Source: an uncultured Flavihumibacter sp. (GTDB lineage Bacteria > Bacteroidota > Bacteroidia > Chitinophagales > Chitinophagaceae). Taken from it: a stretch of DNA of 64,000 nt. The stretch lies in the NCBI GenBank assembly GCA_902168105.1, contig CABHOY010000071.1:148384-212383 (forward strand), given 5' to 3'. Position 1 is the first letter of the stretch. Every line of letters begins with the position of its first letter. Positions 27,469-37,535 of this stretch are shown piece by piece. The position numbers were made by a program, and so were the translations under genes. The notes beneath the pieces were generated by a model that was not told where the DNA came from, ran no database searches, and saw only the letters and a program-made list of their open reading frames with translations.

Positions 27469-29067
27469 TTACTGCTCGTAACCCGGGTTCTGTCTCAGGT
27501 TACCATTCAGCCTGATCTCCGTGATAGGAATAGGATAAAGTCTTCTTCTCTCATCCTTATTCATGCTTAGGTTGTCATTTGGCAAAGGATATTCTTTTTC
27601 AAAGAGGCCAAAGCGGATCAGGTCATTACGACGCCATCCTTCCCAAGACAGTTCACGGGCACGTTCATCCAGTAATGCCGGCAATGTGATGCCTGCAACT
27701 GTAGGAGCACCAGCCCTGGTACGCAGCAAGTTAACTAAATAGTCAGGAGTTTGCAAGGCACCGTTAGCGGTAGTTGGTGCTGCTCCACGCAGAATAGCTT
27801 CAGCCTTCATCAGGTAAACGTCCGCAAGCCGGAATACCGGTACGTCATTTCCATTCAGACGGCTGGCCTGGATAATGGTAGGATCCGGGTAGTACTTGAT
27901 AGAACGCACACCTGAGGCCTGACTGGCAATAGTATTACCAACGTCCATTGGTTTTGGTGGTACCAGTACCAGGTCTTTCGTGATCACTACCTGGTCAGTA
28001 CTGTTTGGATAATATACCGGCTGGTTAGTAAAGCCGCCGTTACCATCAGGATAGAACTGAGGACCCAGCAACCAGGTACTGTTCCTTGCATCGTTAGTAA
28101 GGTTAAAACGATCGTAAAACTCTGGCGTAGTGCTCATCGCAATACTCAGACCAACGTTAAAACCATATGCCTGCGCCAGGTAATAGTAGAAACCAAAACG
28201 GGTGAACTGGTTACCAGGTATCTGTTGGTCGTAAGGAATAGCGAAGATGGTCTCGTTGATCTGCGGACCATTATTTGGTAAGAAGATGTCACGGAACCTT
28301 GCATCCAGGAAGTAGGTGTTGTTGTTCTGCACACTGTCGCACATAGCAACAACATCCTGGTTACGTTCAATGCCTGTATAAACAGTTGAGTTCAGATACA
28401 TCTTCGCCAGCAAAGCAAATGCCATTGCTTTTGTAGGACGTCCATACTGCAATACGTTGGTAGCAGCATTAGCTGATTTGGACGGCAACTGCTGCGCAAT
28501 AGCTTTCAGCTCAGACTCGATGAATTCGAAGATCTTTGCTCTTGGCTGAGTAGATGGTAATGTCGCTACAGGGAAGTCAGTGATGAGCGGCACATTACCG
28601 TAAGTGTCCATCATGAAGAAATAGTACAACGCACGTACTGCCCTTACTTCTGCAATGTTAGCCGCCTTAGTGGTAGTGTCCACGTTAGAAGCCACAGTCA
28701 GATTGATCAGACGGTTACAGTTGTTGATACCACCGAATCCCCACTGCCAGATACCGGTTACGTTAGGATGATCGAATGTCCAGGTATGATAGTGCAATTG
28801 TCTGTACTGGCCACCGTCGTCGAAGTTACCATCCCTTGCAGGAATGATCGCTTCGTCTGTCGACAGCTCCTGCATACGCCAGTAAGCAACGGCATAGTTG
28901 GAGGCCAGGTTTGTATACATAGTACCGAGCAAAGCGGCATAGTCCTGAGAGGTAGCAGGGAAGTTGCCGTTTACATACTGTGATTCAACATCCACATCTA
29001 ATTTCCTGCAGGCGCTAACCGTAACCAGTGCTGCAAGCGCTGCGATGAATATATTTCTCTTTTTCAT
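27469..29067 (-). CDS. SusD/RagB-type outer-membrane lipoprotein
   Basis: 532 residues with an SPII signal (lipobox VSAC) followed by RKLDVDVESQYVNGNFPAT. It belongs to the classic RagB/SusD group: helical N-terminal half with IWQWGFGGINNCNRLINL and AEVRAVRALYYFFMMDTYGNVP, then PTKAMAFALLAKMYLN, VPVFRLADVYLMKAEAILRG, and a C-terminal ERARELSWEGWRRNDLIRFG followed by LYPIPITEIRLN and NPGYEQ. It binds substrate as the lid of the SusC at 29116-32124, which lies 48 bp upstream. No glycoside hydrolase flanks this pair; the nearest enzyme is the PI-PLC downstream. Confidence 0.95.
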   Translation of the reverse strand: MKKRNIFIAALAALVTVSACRKLDVDVESQYVNGNFPATSQDYAALLGTMYTNLASNYAVAYWRMQELSTDEAIIPARDGNFDDGGQYRQLHYHTWTFDHPNVTGIWQWGFGGINNCNRLINLTVASNVDTTTKAANIAEVRAVRALYYFFMMDTYGNVPLITDFPVATLPSTQPRAKIFEFIESELKAIAQQLPSKSANAATNVLQYGRPTKAMAFALLAKMYLNSTVYTGIERNQDVVAMCDSVQNNNTYFLDARFRDIFLPNNGPQINETIFAIPYDQQIPGNQFTRFGFYYYLAQAYGFNVGLSIAMSTTPEFYDRFNLTNDARNSTWLLGPQFYPDGNGGFTNQPVYYPNSTDQVVITKDLVLVPPKPMDVGNTIASQASGVRSIKYYPDPTIIQASRLNGNDVPVFRLADVYLMKAEAILRGAAPTTANGALQTPDYLVNLLRTRAGAPTVAGITLPALLDERARELSWEGWRRNDLIRFGLFEKEYPLPNDNLSMNKDERRRLYPIPITEIRLNGNLRQNPGYEQ

Positions 29068-29115
29068 CCGTTAATATTTTAGTCGTTGTTCCTTGCGGAA
29101 CATACATTTCCTTAA

Positions 29116-32100
29116 TTAAAATGAAGCACTCAGGCCCAGGATATAAGTACGTGTTTTAGGATAGAAATTATTGTTGTCAATACCAGGTGTAACACCACCG
29201 ATGTTGATCTCAGGATCTATACCACGATACTTGGTGATCACAAAAAGGTTATTGCCGCTGGCATAGAAACGGATGCTCTTTACTGCCTGTGTGTGCGGTT
29301 TGAAAGTATAACCCAGTGTCATGTTGTCCATACGCAGATAAGCGCCGTTCTCTAAGAAGCGGTCAGAGATCAGGTAGGCGTTGATATCTTTGTATGATTC
29401 ATTCGTAGTAAAGCGCGGAATGTTCTGCAGTTTGGAATCAACAGGGTTGTTCAGCCCTGCCAGCGTCGCATTCAGGATCTTGTTGCCAGTTACACCACGT
29501 ACCAGGAAATTCAGATCGAAGCTCTTATAGTAGAAATTGTTGCTCCATCCAAACATCAGTTTAGGTTGTGCATTACCTGCAAACCTTGCATCTGTGGTTA
29601 GCGGCTGCGTAGCAGTAACAGAACCATCAGCTTTCTGATAAGTACTTATGCCATCGTTGTTCTTACCCAGGTAATGCCACAGGTTGAACGTACCCAATGC
29701 ATAACCAGGCTGGATGATCTGGCTATAGTTACCGGATTGTCCTTTACCGCCCAGCTGCGCAGTCTGAATATAGTTGATAGCAAACTTCTCGTTGGACAGG
29801 TTCGTGATCTCGTTCTTATTGTGTGCCAGGTTGAAGTTCGTTCTCCACGTAAAGCCGTGTGATTTCACTACTGTAGCGCTCAATGACAGTTCGATACCGC
29901 TGTTTTTGATGCTACCCACGTTGGCAGTATAAGTTGGCACGAAATACTGTGTAGTAGATACAGGATACTGATCATAGATCAGGTCAGAGGTCTTCTTGAT
30001 ATAGTAATCAATTGAACCGCTGATCCTGTCTTTCAGGATACCGAAGTCCAGACCGATATTGGTAGTAGCAGTAGCTTCCCATTTCAGGTCAGGGTTGTCG
30101 TTACGTACAGGGCCGATAGCGTTCGTGATGTTACCATTGTACAGGAACTTGGAGTTACCTGCAGGCGTGCCGTATATCAGCAGGGAAGAGAATGCGTTGA
30201 AGCCGGCGCTGTTACCAGATACGCCATAACCAGCTCTCAGTTTCAGTACGGTGATAGCAGGAATGTTCTTCATGAAATTCTCACTGCTGATGTTCCATCC
30301 TGCAGAAACAGCAGGGAAGTATCCCCAACGGTTGTTAATACCAAATGCAGATGATCCGTCATTCCTCAAAGAGGCCATGAAGAGATATTTGTCGGCATAT
30401 GAATATTGTACACGACCATAGTAAGAGATCAGTCTGAGTGTAGAGATCGGATTATTGTCGAAAGCTATTTGTGATGTATTCGCCGGATTGGAAAGGAATA
30501 AGTTGTTATAAGTCAGATTATCATTGGAGAAATTCTGCGTGCTGATACCGAAACCATCATTGGTACGGTCCTGCTGGAAAGTATAACCAGCAAGCAATTT
30601 CAGGCTGTTAGCGCCAAAGGTCTTATCGTAGTTAAAGTAAGACTCCAGTACTGTACTTGTATTCAGGTAAGATCTCCTTGTTGCCAGACCATTCAGGTTA
30701 ACAGCCAGGCCTGAAGCATGGTTGAAATAACTGTTATAGTTGTTCTGGTTCCTCTGGCTGGATAATGATAAAGTATATTTCAGCCCTTTAATGATATCAA
30801 CCTGTGCCAGACCGGTGATCAGTGTTTTGTTATCATCAGTTTTGATGAAGTTGTTATCGATCAGTGACAGCGGGTTCAGTGTACCGCTACCAGTCCTCGC
30901 ATAATATTCTTTGTAAGTACCATCGGGATTGAAAGGGCTTACTGTTGGCAAATAGAACAACATGTTGGACAATACCTGTGATTGTACAATGTCATTGCCT
31001 TTAGTGTGGCTGTTTGTTACGGTCAGCCCTAAACGGAAACGGTTATCGAAGAAACGCTGATTAACGTAACCCCTTACAGTAGTGCGTTCCAGTGAAGTAT
31101 TCTTGAGGATACCATCATTCTTCAGATAGTTGAAACTACCGCCATATTCGGTGTTAGCGTTAGAACCACCGAAAGAAACGTTATGATTGGTAGAATAGCC
31201 TTTTCTTTCCACCAGTTTCTGCCAGTTCGTGTTAGAACCGTCGTCATTCAGTACAGGAATTAAGGTCTGGCCGTTCTTTTTAAGATAGTCACGCAGTTCA
31301 TCGCCGGTCAGCATATCCAGTTGTTTAGACACTTCTTCCATAGCTACATATGCATTGTAGGAAAGTCTTGTCTGACCTGTTTTTGCTTTTTTGGTCGTAA
31401 CGATGATCACACCATTAGCAGCACGTGCACCATAGATAGCGGTAGCAGCAGCGTCTTTTAACACATCGATGCTCTCAATGTCAGCAGGGGCCAGCAGATC
31501 GATGGATGCACCAGGTACACCATCTATTACATAGAAAGGTTCCATTGCACCACCGGTAGTACGGATAGTGGAAGGCCCTCTGAGTACCACAGCAGGAGAT
31601 GCGTTGGGGTCGCCACTCTTGGTCACGTTAAGACCAGCTACTTTACCTTGTAATAATTCGGCTGGAGTTGTGAGTACGCCCTGATTGAATTCTTCTGATT
31701 TGATGGTAGTAATTGATCCTGTTACATCCTTTTTACTGGCGGTGCCATAACCGATCACCACTACATCTTTCAATTGTTTTGTATCAGTAACGAGTGTTAC
31801 ATTGATCACTTTTCTGTCTCCGGCAGTGATCTCTTTTGGAAGGGATCCCATTAATGTAAAGAGGATCACATCTTCCTGCCCTTTAACGACAATTGTGTAG
31901 GCTCCGTTTGCATTTGTAATTGTCCCGTTACTTGTTCCCTTGATGGAAACGGTCACCCCGGGAAGAGGTGCATTGTTCTCGTCTGTTACTATACCTTTAA
32001 TAGTAGTGCCATTCGTTTGAGCAAAAGTTGTAAAGCTCAAGAACATTGCGAAAAGTAAAGCAGGGAGTGCTTTACCCGCCATGTCGCAGAATGACCTTAA

Positions 32101-32124
32101 TTTTAAAAAATACATTCTCTTCAT
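29116..32124 (-). CDS. SusC/RagA-type TonB-dependent transporter
   Basis: 1002 residues. A signal peptide (about 1-36, ending TFAQ) is followed by a carboxypeptidase-regulatory-like domain (about 42-115, IKGIVTDENNAPLPGVTVSI), the SusC box DVVVIGYGT (about 121), a plug (about 130-240 with GKVAGLNVTKSG, FYVIDGVPG and DAAATAIYGARAANGVIIV) and a barrel ending ILGLSASF. There is no STN domain. It is the first gene of a two-gene operon with the SusD downstream, driven by a clear Bacteroidota promoter at 32199-32230. The substrate is not readable from sequence. Confidence 0.96.
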   Translation of the reverse strand: MKRMYFLKLRSFCDMAGKALPALLFAMFLSFTTFAQTNGTTIKGIVTDENNAPLPGVTVSIKGTSNGTITNANGAYTIVVKGQEDVILFTLMGSLPKEITAGDRKVINVTLVTDTKQLKDVVVIGYGTASKKDVTGSITTIKSEEFNQGVLTTPAELLQGKVAGLNVTKSGDPNASPAVVLRGPSTIRTTGGAMEPFYVIDGVPGASIDLLAPADIESIDVLKDAAATAIYGARAANGVIIVTTKKAKTGQTRLSYNAYVAMEEVSKQLDMLTGDELRDYLKKNGQTLIPVLNDDGSNTNWQKLVERKGYSTNHNVSFGGSNANTEYGGSFNYLKNDGILKNTSLERTTVRGYVNQRFFDNRFRLGLTVTNSHTKGNDIVQSQVLSNMLFYLPTVSPFNPDGTYKEYYARTGSGTLNPLSLIDNNFIKTDDNKTLITGLAQVDIIKGLKYTLSLSSQRNQNNYNSYFNHASGLAVNLNGLATRRSYLNTSTVLESYFNYDKTFGANSLKLLAGYTFQQDRTNDGFGISTQNFSNDNLTYNNLFLSNPANTSQIAFDNNPISTLRLISYYGRVQYSYADKYLFMASLRNDGSSAFGINNRWGYFPAVSAGWNISSENFMKNIPAITVLKLRAGYGVSGNSAGFNAFSSLLIYGTPAGNSKFLYNGNITNAIGPVRNDNPDLKWEATATTNIGLDFGILKDRISGSIDYYIKKTSDLIYDQYPVSTTQYFVPTYTANVGSIKNSGIELSLSATVVKSHGFTWRTNFNLAHNKNEITNLSNEKFAINYIQTAQLGGKGQSGNYSQIIQPGYALGTFNLWHYLGKNNDGISTYQKADGSVTATQPLTTDARFAGNAQPKLMFGWSNNFYYKSFDLNFLVRGVTGNKILNATLAGLNNPVDSKLQNIPRFTTNESYKDINAYLISDRFLENGAYLRMDNMTLGYTFKPHTQAVKSIRFYASGNNLFVITKYRGIDPEINIGGVTPGIDNNNFYPKTRTYILGLSASF

Positions 32125-32198
32125 GTAATTTAATTGTTAAGGATTGCTGGAGGGAGAGATTGTGATGTTTCAAAGAACCATAGCTATGATCTGAGATG

Positions 32199-32230
32199 CA
32201 AAAGTATCTACAAGCAATGCATGGATCAAA
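32199..32230 (-). promoter_or_regulatory. Bacteroidota-type promoter of the third SusC/SusD operon
   Basis: On the - strand TTTG (32230-32227), 20 bp, then TACTTTTG (32206-32199) fits the TTTG-N19-21-TAnnTTTG pattern without a mismatch. It lies 75 bp before the SusC start. Confidence 0.75.
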
Positions 32231-32345
32231 GCACTTTACAATAGCATAACAATTCCTTTAAATGACACATGAAAAGCTGGGATGAGTGGTCTATATGTTA
32301 TATGAAATATGGGGACGGGTTACTGAAGTTAGTATGTATTTAAAA

Positions 32346-32388
32346 CAAAACGCGATTGTTGCACATGCAACAATCGCGTTTTGTATAA
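32346..32388 (-). terminator. Intrinsic terminator of the siderophore-type receptor gene (- strand)
   Basis: A perfect 17-bp stem CAAAACGCGATTGTTGC / GCAACAATCGCGTTTTG with loop ACAT is followed on the - strand by TTTTAAA. It lies 20 bp past the stop at 32403. Confidence 0.85.
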
Positions 32389-32402
32389 GGCAGATGTAGG
32401 TT

Positions 32403-34829
32403 TTAGAATCGATAACCGATCGTCATACGGAAGTTACGGCGAGGCTCGACAATGTAAGAATAGTAACCGGACGCATTTGCTGGCAGCGATGCAGCAGTCA
32501 GCAGTTTGCGGTCGTCCAGTACATTGTTCACAAGTACCCCGATGGTATATTTCCCCCTGGAGTAGTTCAAACCAGCATCGGTACGGAAGTAGTTAGGAAT
32601 GTTAGATTCCTTTGATGCTGTTCCTACTGTACGTTCTGCCTGCCATTGGATACCGGCGGAAGCTCCGAAGCCTGTCAGTGCGCCATGACCGATACGGTAA
32701 GACAACCAGCCATTGGTAACATGTGCAGCAGTATTCGGTGTAATATTACCTACGGTTGTTGTTGCTTCCGGTTTACCAGGAGCGTCTTTTGTTATTTTAG
32801 AATCAGTATATGCATAATTAATATTAACATTCAGACCTGGTATGATTTCACCGTTGATATCGGCTTCTATGCCCTTTGTTACTGTTTCACCCAGTGCAAC
32901 GGATACCGGGGCGCCGCGGCTATCATTGATACCAAGAGCTACTTTAGCATTCTGACGGGCGATGCGGTAACCGGTCAATGACGCTACCCAACGACCATTG
33001 AAGAATTCTTTCTTAATACCGGCTTCTATATCATTACCTCTGATAGCCTGGAATGCCTGCAGGTTGGAATCCAGACCTGATTGTGGCACGAAAGACTGAT
33101 CGTACAGGGCGTATACGGAGGTTGATTTATCGATAGAGTAGCTAAGACCCACACGAGGAGAAAACACCTTATCTTGTATTTCTGCAGCTTTAAATTTACC
33201 GACAGTTTCTGCGTAAGTGAAACGCAGTCCCAGGGATAGGCGCAGTTTGTTATCGAAGAACCCAAGTTCATCCTGTGCATATACAGAGGTATAGTTCACA
33301 GATGAAATATAGTTGCTGGCTCCTGCTCTGGTCCTTACACTCTGTGAACGGTCTATTACGGGAATAGAATCGAATGGAATGCCATATACGGGGTGGTACA
33401 CATTAAAGATGGAATCTTTCAGTCTCAGGTTAGGCTCCAGCGTACGGAAATCGCCCCAGAACTTCTTATTACCCATATCAATACCTGCCAGGATCCTATG
33501 ACGAACGCTACCGGTATATTCTTCTCCTGAAAGGGACATCTGTGCAAACCTGTTTTCACCGGCTTCATCACCGATACTGAAATAACGGTCCATATCGCCG
33601 TTTTCTTTCACGCTGTTTGCCCACACGCTGTTGGCTACCATGCTGAAGTTAAAATACGCAACCTGGGCATGCGCCTGCCAATTGTCGTTCAGCTGATGAT
33701 CTAAATAAACGTAGGCACTATGATCTCTGAGTTTGCCTGGTTCCAGGGATGGATCGCCATAGAAGAAGTCATTGCCGATACCTTCGTCCAGTAATTTATT
33801 CTTGGAGAACTGATAGTTACCATTTCCAAGATATTTAGAGCCCTGGAAGGTATATTCCACTGTGATGGAAGTTTTGTCATCTACCAGGTATTTCAATACC
33901 GGCGCAAATAGATAACGGTTGCTATAATTGTATTTGGTATAGAAATCTTTCTGCTGACCGGCTACGTTCAGTCTGTAAAGCAGTTTACCATCTTTGCTCA
34001 GTTTACCGTCAAAGTCGAGCGCTGCACGATAAGTGCTGAAGCTACCCATGCTGATGTTGGCAGATCCTTTAGTGACGCCGGTAGGTTTCTTGGTAACCAC
34101 ATTGTAGAAACCACCAGGTTCACCGGCAGCCAGCATAAAACCGGCAGGGCCCTTAACGAATTCGATACGCTCGATCATAGCTGCATCTTCTGCAGTAGGT
34201 CCCCAGCTCGCTTCAATGTTCATCCCGTTACGGAAAGCCGGGATCTTGGAACCTCTCATACGGATCTGTGCATACTGGTTGTCCCAGTGACCTACACGCG
34301 TAGCACCGCTTACGTTACGGGTAATGCCATCCACGATATCGAACGTCTGCTGATCGGCCAGCAGGCTGGCAGAGATCACCTGGATATTCTGTGGTATTTC
34401 CAGTATCGGCGTTTTCAGACGAAGAGAACCTGAAACAGCTTCCGTTTTATACTTATTTCTGGCGCTGTTGATGATCACTTCCTGCAGTTGCTGGTTGGAG
34501 GCTTCCAGCTGAACAGTAACATTAACGATCTCGTCCTGTACAACGTCTACTTCTTTTGTAATTACTTTATAACCGATCAGCATTACCTGTAACGTGTAGT
34601 GGCCGGGGTGTATTCTCTTAAATACAAACTCTCCTTTTTCATTGGTAATGGTGCCCTTGTTCTTTTCTTTGATCTGTACTGCTACAAAAGCAGCAGGGCT
34701 ACCGTCTCCGGTAACTACAGTCCCTTTAATGGCAGAAAGAGGGTCTTCGATAGAAAAGGCCGGTTTGGCTATGAACATAAGGCATAATAGACACAACAAT
34801 CCTGTCAGTTGGTTAAATTTAGTACGCAT
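32403..34829 (-). CDS. TonB-dependent siderophore-type receptor
   Basis: 808 residues. Signal peptide (ends PAFSIE), carboxypeptidase-regulatory-like domain (about 30-115, IKGTVVTGDGSPAAFVAVQI), plug (about 140-270 with KTPILEIPQNIQVIS, IERIEFVKGPAGFMLAAGEP and GGFYNVVTKKP), then a 22-strand barrel ending RRNFRMTIGYRF. The QNIQVIS and VKGPAGFMLAAGEPGG plug motifs and the NVLDDRKLLTA stretch are those of FhuA/FpvA-like ferric-siderophore receptors, not of SusC. It has no SusD partner and is a single gene. Iron control is likely, but no Fur box was identified by eye. Confidence 0.92.
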   Translation of the reverse strand: MRTKFNQLTGLLCLLCLMFIAKPAFSIEDPLSAIKGTVVTGDGSPAAFVAVQIKEKNKGTITNEKGEFVFKRIHPGHYTLQVMLIGYKVITKEVDVVQDEIVNVTVQLEASNQQLQEVIINSARNKYKTEAVSGSLRLKTPILEIPQNIQVISASLLADQQTFDIVDGITRNVSGATRVGHWDNQYAQIRMRGSKIPAFRNGMNIEASWGPTAEDAAMIERIEFVKGPAGFMLAAGEPGGFYNVVTKKPTGVTKGSANISMGSFSTYRAALDFDGKLSKDGKLLYRLNVAGQQKDFYTKYNYSNRYLFAPVLKYLVDDKTSITVEYTFQGSKYLGNGNYQFSKNKLLDEGIGNDFFYGDPSLEPGKLRDHSAYVYLDHQLNDNWQAHAQVAYFNFSMVANSVWANSVKENGDMDRYFSIGDEAGENRFAQMSLSGEEYTGSVRHRILAGIDMGNKKFWGDFRTLEPNLRLKDSIFNVYHPVYGIPFDSIPVIDRSQSVRTRAGASNYISSVNYTSVYAQDELGFFDNKLRLSLGLRFTYAETVGKFKAAEIQDKVFSPRVGLSYSIDKSTSVYALYDQSFVPQSGLDSNLQAFQAIRGNDIEAGIKKEFFNGRWVASLTGYRIARQNAKVALGINDSRGAPVSVALGETVTKGIEADINGEIIPGLNVNINYAYTDSKITKDAPGKPEATTTVGNITPNTAAHVTNGWLSYRIGHGALTGFGASAGIQWQAERTVGTASKESNIPNYFRTDAGLNYSRGKYTIGVLVNNVLDDRKLLTAASLPANASGYYSYIVEPRRNFRMTIGYRF

Positions 34830-34872
34830 ATAAGCTGATTAGGCGATGAATGGAAATATTGTAAACGCGGCG

Positions 34873-34880
34873 CAAAACTA
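34873..34880 (-). promoter_or_regulatory. -7 box upstream of the siderophore-type receptor
   Basis: On the - strand this reads TAGTTTTG, a full match to TAnnTTTG, 44 bp before the start codon. A CAAA (TTTG on the - strand) occurs 25 bp further upstream, slightly farther than the usual spacing. Confidence 0.4.
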
Positions 34881-35098
34881 AGGAGCGGAGCATAGGATGG
34901 TTTATCAAATTGGGAAAATGGTTTGCGCAATGCGGAAAAAAAGATCAATGACATCTTTAATTAATTGCCATAGATGTCCCGAAAGTTAATGCAGGTAAGG
35001 GTTATTTGAAATTTGCAAGTAATGGATTGATATCCTCAAGGATGGATCCTGCATCCTGTCCGAACTTTGTTCCATCAAGATAAAAAATCAATATAACG

Positions 35099-35863
35099 AT
35101 GGAAAACAAAAGTAAAATAGCTTTGATAACCGGCGGTAGCCGTGGTTTAGGAAGAGATATGGCGATCAGGATCGCCGAAAAAGGCATTGATGTCATCATC
35201 ACCTATATTAGCCGGGAGGAAGACGCCCACAACGTAGTAAAACTGGTGCAGGAGAAAGGACGTAAGGCCGCAGCGCTGCAGTTAAATGCTGGTGAAGTAA
35301 ATAGCTTTGATGTTTTTTTTACGCAACTGAAGGCCGTACTACAGGATACTTTCAACGCTGAAAGGTTTGACTTTCTGATCAACAATGCAGGGATCGGCCG
35401 TAATGCGCCGCTTGGAGAAGTGACCGAGCAGATGTTCGATGAACTTTTAAATGTGCACTTCAAGGGCGTGTATTTCCTGACACAGGGGGCTTTAAATTTG
35501 ATAAATGATGGCGGCGGAATCATTAACGTCTCTTCAGGTCATACCCGCATGACATTAGCCAGGTATTCAGCATATGGATCAATGAAGGCCGCAATAGAGG
35601 CATTTACCCGTTACCTGGCGGTAGAGCTGGGACCCAGGGGCATCAGGTCAAATGTGATAGCGCCAGGGGCCATAGCGACGGACTTCTCCGGAGGTGTTGT
35701 AAGGGATAACCCGGAGGTGAACAGAATGGTAACGGATATGACGGCGCTGGGACGTGCAGGATTGCCTGAAGACATTGGCGGTGTGGTGGCTTTCTTATGC
35801 ACGGACGACGCCAGATGGATGACTGCTCAACGCATAGAAGTATCCGGTGGAATGCGCCTCTGA
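35099..35863 (+). CDS. SDR-family NAD(P)-dependent oxidoreductase
   Basis: 254 residues, cytoplasmic. Classical SDR landmarks are TGGSRGLG (residues 12-19, cofactor loop), LINNAGIG near 96, VSSGHT with catalytic Ser near 146, and Y159-x3-K163 (YGSMK). The C-terminus APGAIATDFSGG then GVVAFLCTDDARWMTAQRIEVSGG is typical of 3-oxoacyl-ACP-reductase-like members. Basic residues after the first strand suggest NADPH. The substrate is unknown. An AraC-type regulator gene begins 70 bp downstream on the same strand; SDR/AraC pairs of this kind are common and suggest control by the regulator. Confidence 0.92.
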   Translation: MENKSKIALITGGSRGLGRDMAIRIAEKGIDVIITYISREEDAHNVVKLVQEKGRKAAALQLNAGEVNSFDVFFTQLKAVLQDTFNAERFDFLINNAGIGRNAPLGEVTEQMFDELLNVHFKGVYFLTQGALNLINDGGGIINVSSGHTRMTLARYSAYGSMKAAIEAFTRYLAVELGPRGIRSNVIAPGAIATDFSGGVVRDNPEVNRMVTDMTALGRAGLPEDIGGVVAFLCTDDARWMTAQRIEVSGGMRL

Positions 35864-35933
35864 TCTGCTGAAGGCAGGAGTTGACCGGAGATCTGATAAA
35901 AGTGCTAACTTTAAGGCAAATGTGGCACTGGAT

Positions 35934-36842
35934 ATGATCTCTAAATCATCTATAGCCGACTTTTATCAGAAATCACAGGCCGAATATCCGGCCGGTATCG
36001 AGAAGGAAGTGGGACATTTCAATATATTCGAAATAGAGACGCTGTTTGATAAAAAAACAGGTTCCCGCATCATGCCTTACAGCAGAAGATCTTACTACAA
36101 GGTCAGCCTGCTCCGGGGAAAGAGCAGGGCGGAATATGCAGATAAAGTGGTTGATATTCAGGAAGGAGGTTTGATCTTCGCCACACCTAAGATCCCTTAT
36201 CACTGGGTCCCGCAGGATGATAACCAGACAGGGATGTTCTTCATTTTCACAGAAGAGTTTTTATCCAGAAATAAAGTAGGGGTTGTACTGGATGATATGC
36301 CGATATTCAAACCGGGAGCACTTCCCATATTCGAGTTATCGCACGAGGAACGGACGGAACTGGACTATATATTCAGGAAAATGCAAAAAGAGCTGGCATC
36401 TGATTATATCTACAAATTTGATCTGTTGCGTAACCTCATCCTGGAAGTCATTCACTTCGGACAGAAGTTGCAGCCCATGTCAGTGCTGGACCCTGTACAC
36501 AGTGCGTCAGAGAGGATATCTTCTTTATTTGTAGAGTTGCTGGAACGTCAGTTTCCTATCGAATCCGCGCAGCAGCGGCTAACGCTTCGTGCGGCTAAAG
36601 ATTATGCGGACAGACTGGCGGTACACGTCAATCATCTGAATAAAGTGTTGAAAGAAGTAACAGGGCAGACGACTACCGATATTATTAGTAAACGGATCGT
36701 GCAGGAAGCAAAGATCCTGTTGAAACAAACAGATTGGAGTGTGTCGGAGATTGCTTACACGTTGGGTTTTGACGACCCGGCTCACTTTTCGAACTTCTTC
36801 AAGAAGCAGGCTGCTTTATCGCCAGTAGCATTCAGGTCCTGA
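35934..36842 (+). CDS. AraC-family transcriptional regulator
   Basis: 302 residues from ATG 35934 (MISKSSIADFYQKSQAEYPA). A frame open to 35847 overlaps the SDR end and adds 29 residues without family similarity, so the internal start is preferred. An N-terminal cupin-like sensor (about 20-130, with GGLIFATPKIPYHWVPQDDN) is followed by a C-terminal double helix-turn-helix (about 205-302: AKDYADRLAVHVNHLNKVLK, EAKILLKQTDWSVSEIAYTL, GFDDPAHFSNFFKKQAALSP). It probably regulates the upstream SDR gene. A strong terminator follows. Confidence 0.92.
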   Translation: MISKSSIADFYQKSQAEYPAGIEKEVGHFNIFEIETLFDKKTGSRIMPYSRRSYYKVSLLRGKSRAEYADKVVDIQEGGLIFATPKIPYHWVPQDDNQTGMFFIFTEEFLSRNKVGVVLDDMPIFKPGALPIFELSHEERTELDYIFRKMQKELASDYIYKFDLLRNLILEVIHFGQKLQPMSVLDPVHSASERISSLFVELLERQFPIESAQQRLTLRAAKDYADRLAVHVNHLNKVLKEVTGQTTTDIISKRIVQEAKILLKQTDWSVSEIAYTLGFDDPAHFSNFFKKQAALSPVAFRS

Positions 36843-36864
36843 GAAAGGATATTAAGATCATAGC

Positions 36865-36903
36865 AAAAGCCCTTTTAAGACAATCTTAAAAGGGCTTTTT
36901 GTT
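36865..36903 (+). terminator. Intrinsic terminator after the AraC-type gene
   Basis: A perfect 16-bp stem AAAAGCCCTTTTAAGA / TCTTAAAAGGGCTTTT with 3-nt loop is followed by TTG. It lies 22 bp past the AraC stop. The stem is symmetrical enough to work in both directions and may also end the - strand gene at 36966. Confidence 0.85.
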
Positions 36904-36965
36904 GTATGATGATCTAATGGATATTATACCTCAAATGAAACAAGTCGGTCGAATGGTAACGCCGG

Positions 36966-37397
36966 TTATTCCTGTTTCCTGAAAGAATTTTTAGGCGATA
37001 TGTTTCCTCGGTCAGTAACGCTGATCACGTACCATTTCTTTTCATCACTCAATGTAAGCTCATAAGTTGTTCCCTGTTGATTAGTCACTTCTGTAACTCC
37101 CTCAATATGCTTATCATGATACTTTTTCTTTATCGCGATTAATACAGGAAGGGGTAATTCATCTTCCTGGCAGTATCTTAATGAATAAACAAGCATGCCT
37201 TTCTGATCATACCATATCCTGCACTGGGTGCTGTTGCGTGTAAAAGACACAATATGATATTCTTCTGCTTCCGTCCATCTGATATACTGTGCATCTGGAA
37301 ATGCAAGATTGAATTGCCGGAGTAATGCATCGCCGGGTGTTGCAACGGCGGACAGAGAGAATAAGACTGTTATAACTGCCAGCGCAGTCTTTTTCAT
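36966..37397 (-). CDS. PepSY-like (DUF2874-type) exported protein
   Basis: 143 residues from the ATG at 37397, where a signal peptide starts (MKKTALAVITVLFSLSAVAT); the frame continues upstream to 37505, and MKRNLF at 37445 is a possible earlier start. The mature part has two short alpha-beta repeats: FNLAFPDAQYIRWTEAEEYHIVSFTRN and LIAIKKKYHDKHIEGVTEVT then YELTLSDEKKWYVISVTDRG. This pattern (helix, then W/Y-rich strands) is that of the beta-lactamase-inhibitor-like PepSY group common in Bacteroidota; function is unknown. It lies 138 bp downstream of the LytTR gene on the same strand and could be its target. Confidence 0.7.
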   Translation of the reverse strand: MKKTALAVITVLFSLSAVATPGDALLRQFNLAFPDAQYIRWTEAEEYHIVSFTRNSTQCRIWYDQKGMLVYSLRYCQEDELPLPVLIAIKKKYHDKHIEGVTEVTNQQGTTYELTLSDEKKWYVISVTDRGNISPKNSFRKQE

Positions 37398-37535
37398 ATT
37401 GAATACCGTATGAGTAGCCAGATAACTGAATAGGTTCCGTTTCATCGTTTGTAGTTTGATGTGGATAATTTTATAATTCATGTTGTAAAAGTAACATGAA
37501 CTCAAACTTCAAAATTGTACAAAACGGAACATACT

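Noticed and set aside
35847..35933. 29-codon extension of the AraC-type regulator overlapping the SDR gene
   Set aside because: It has no similarity to AraC N-termini, and ATG 35934 gives the usual length.
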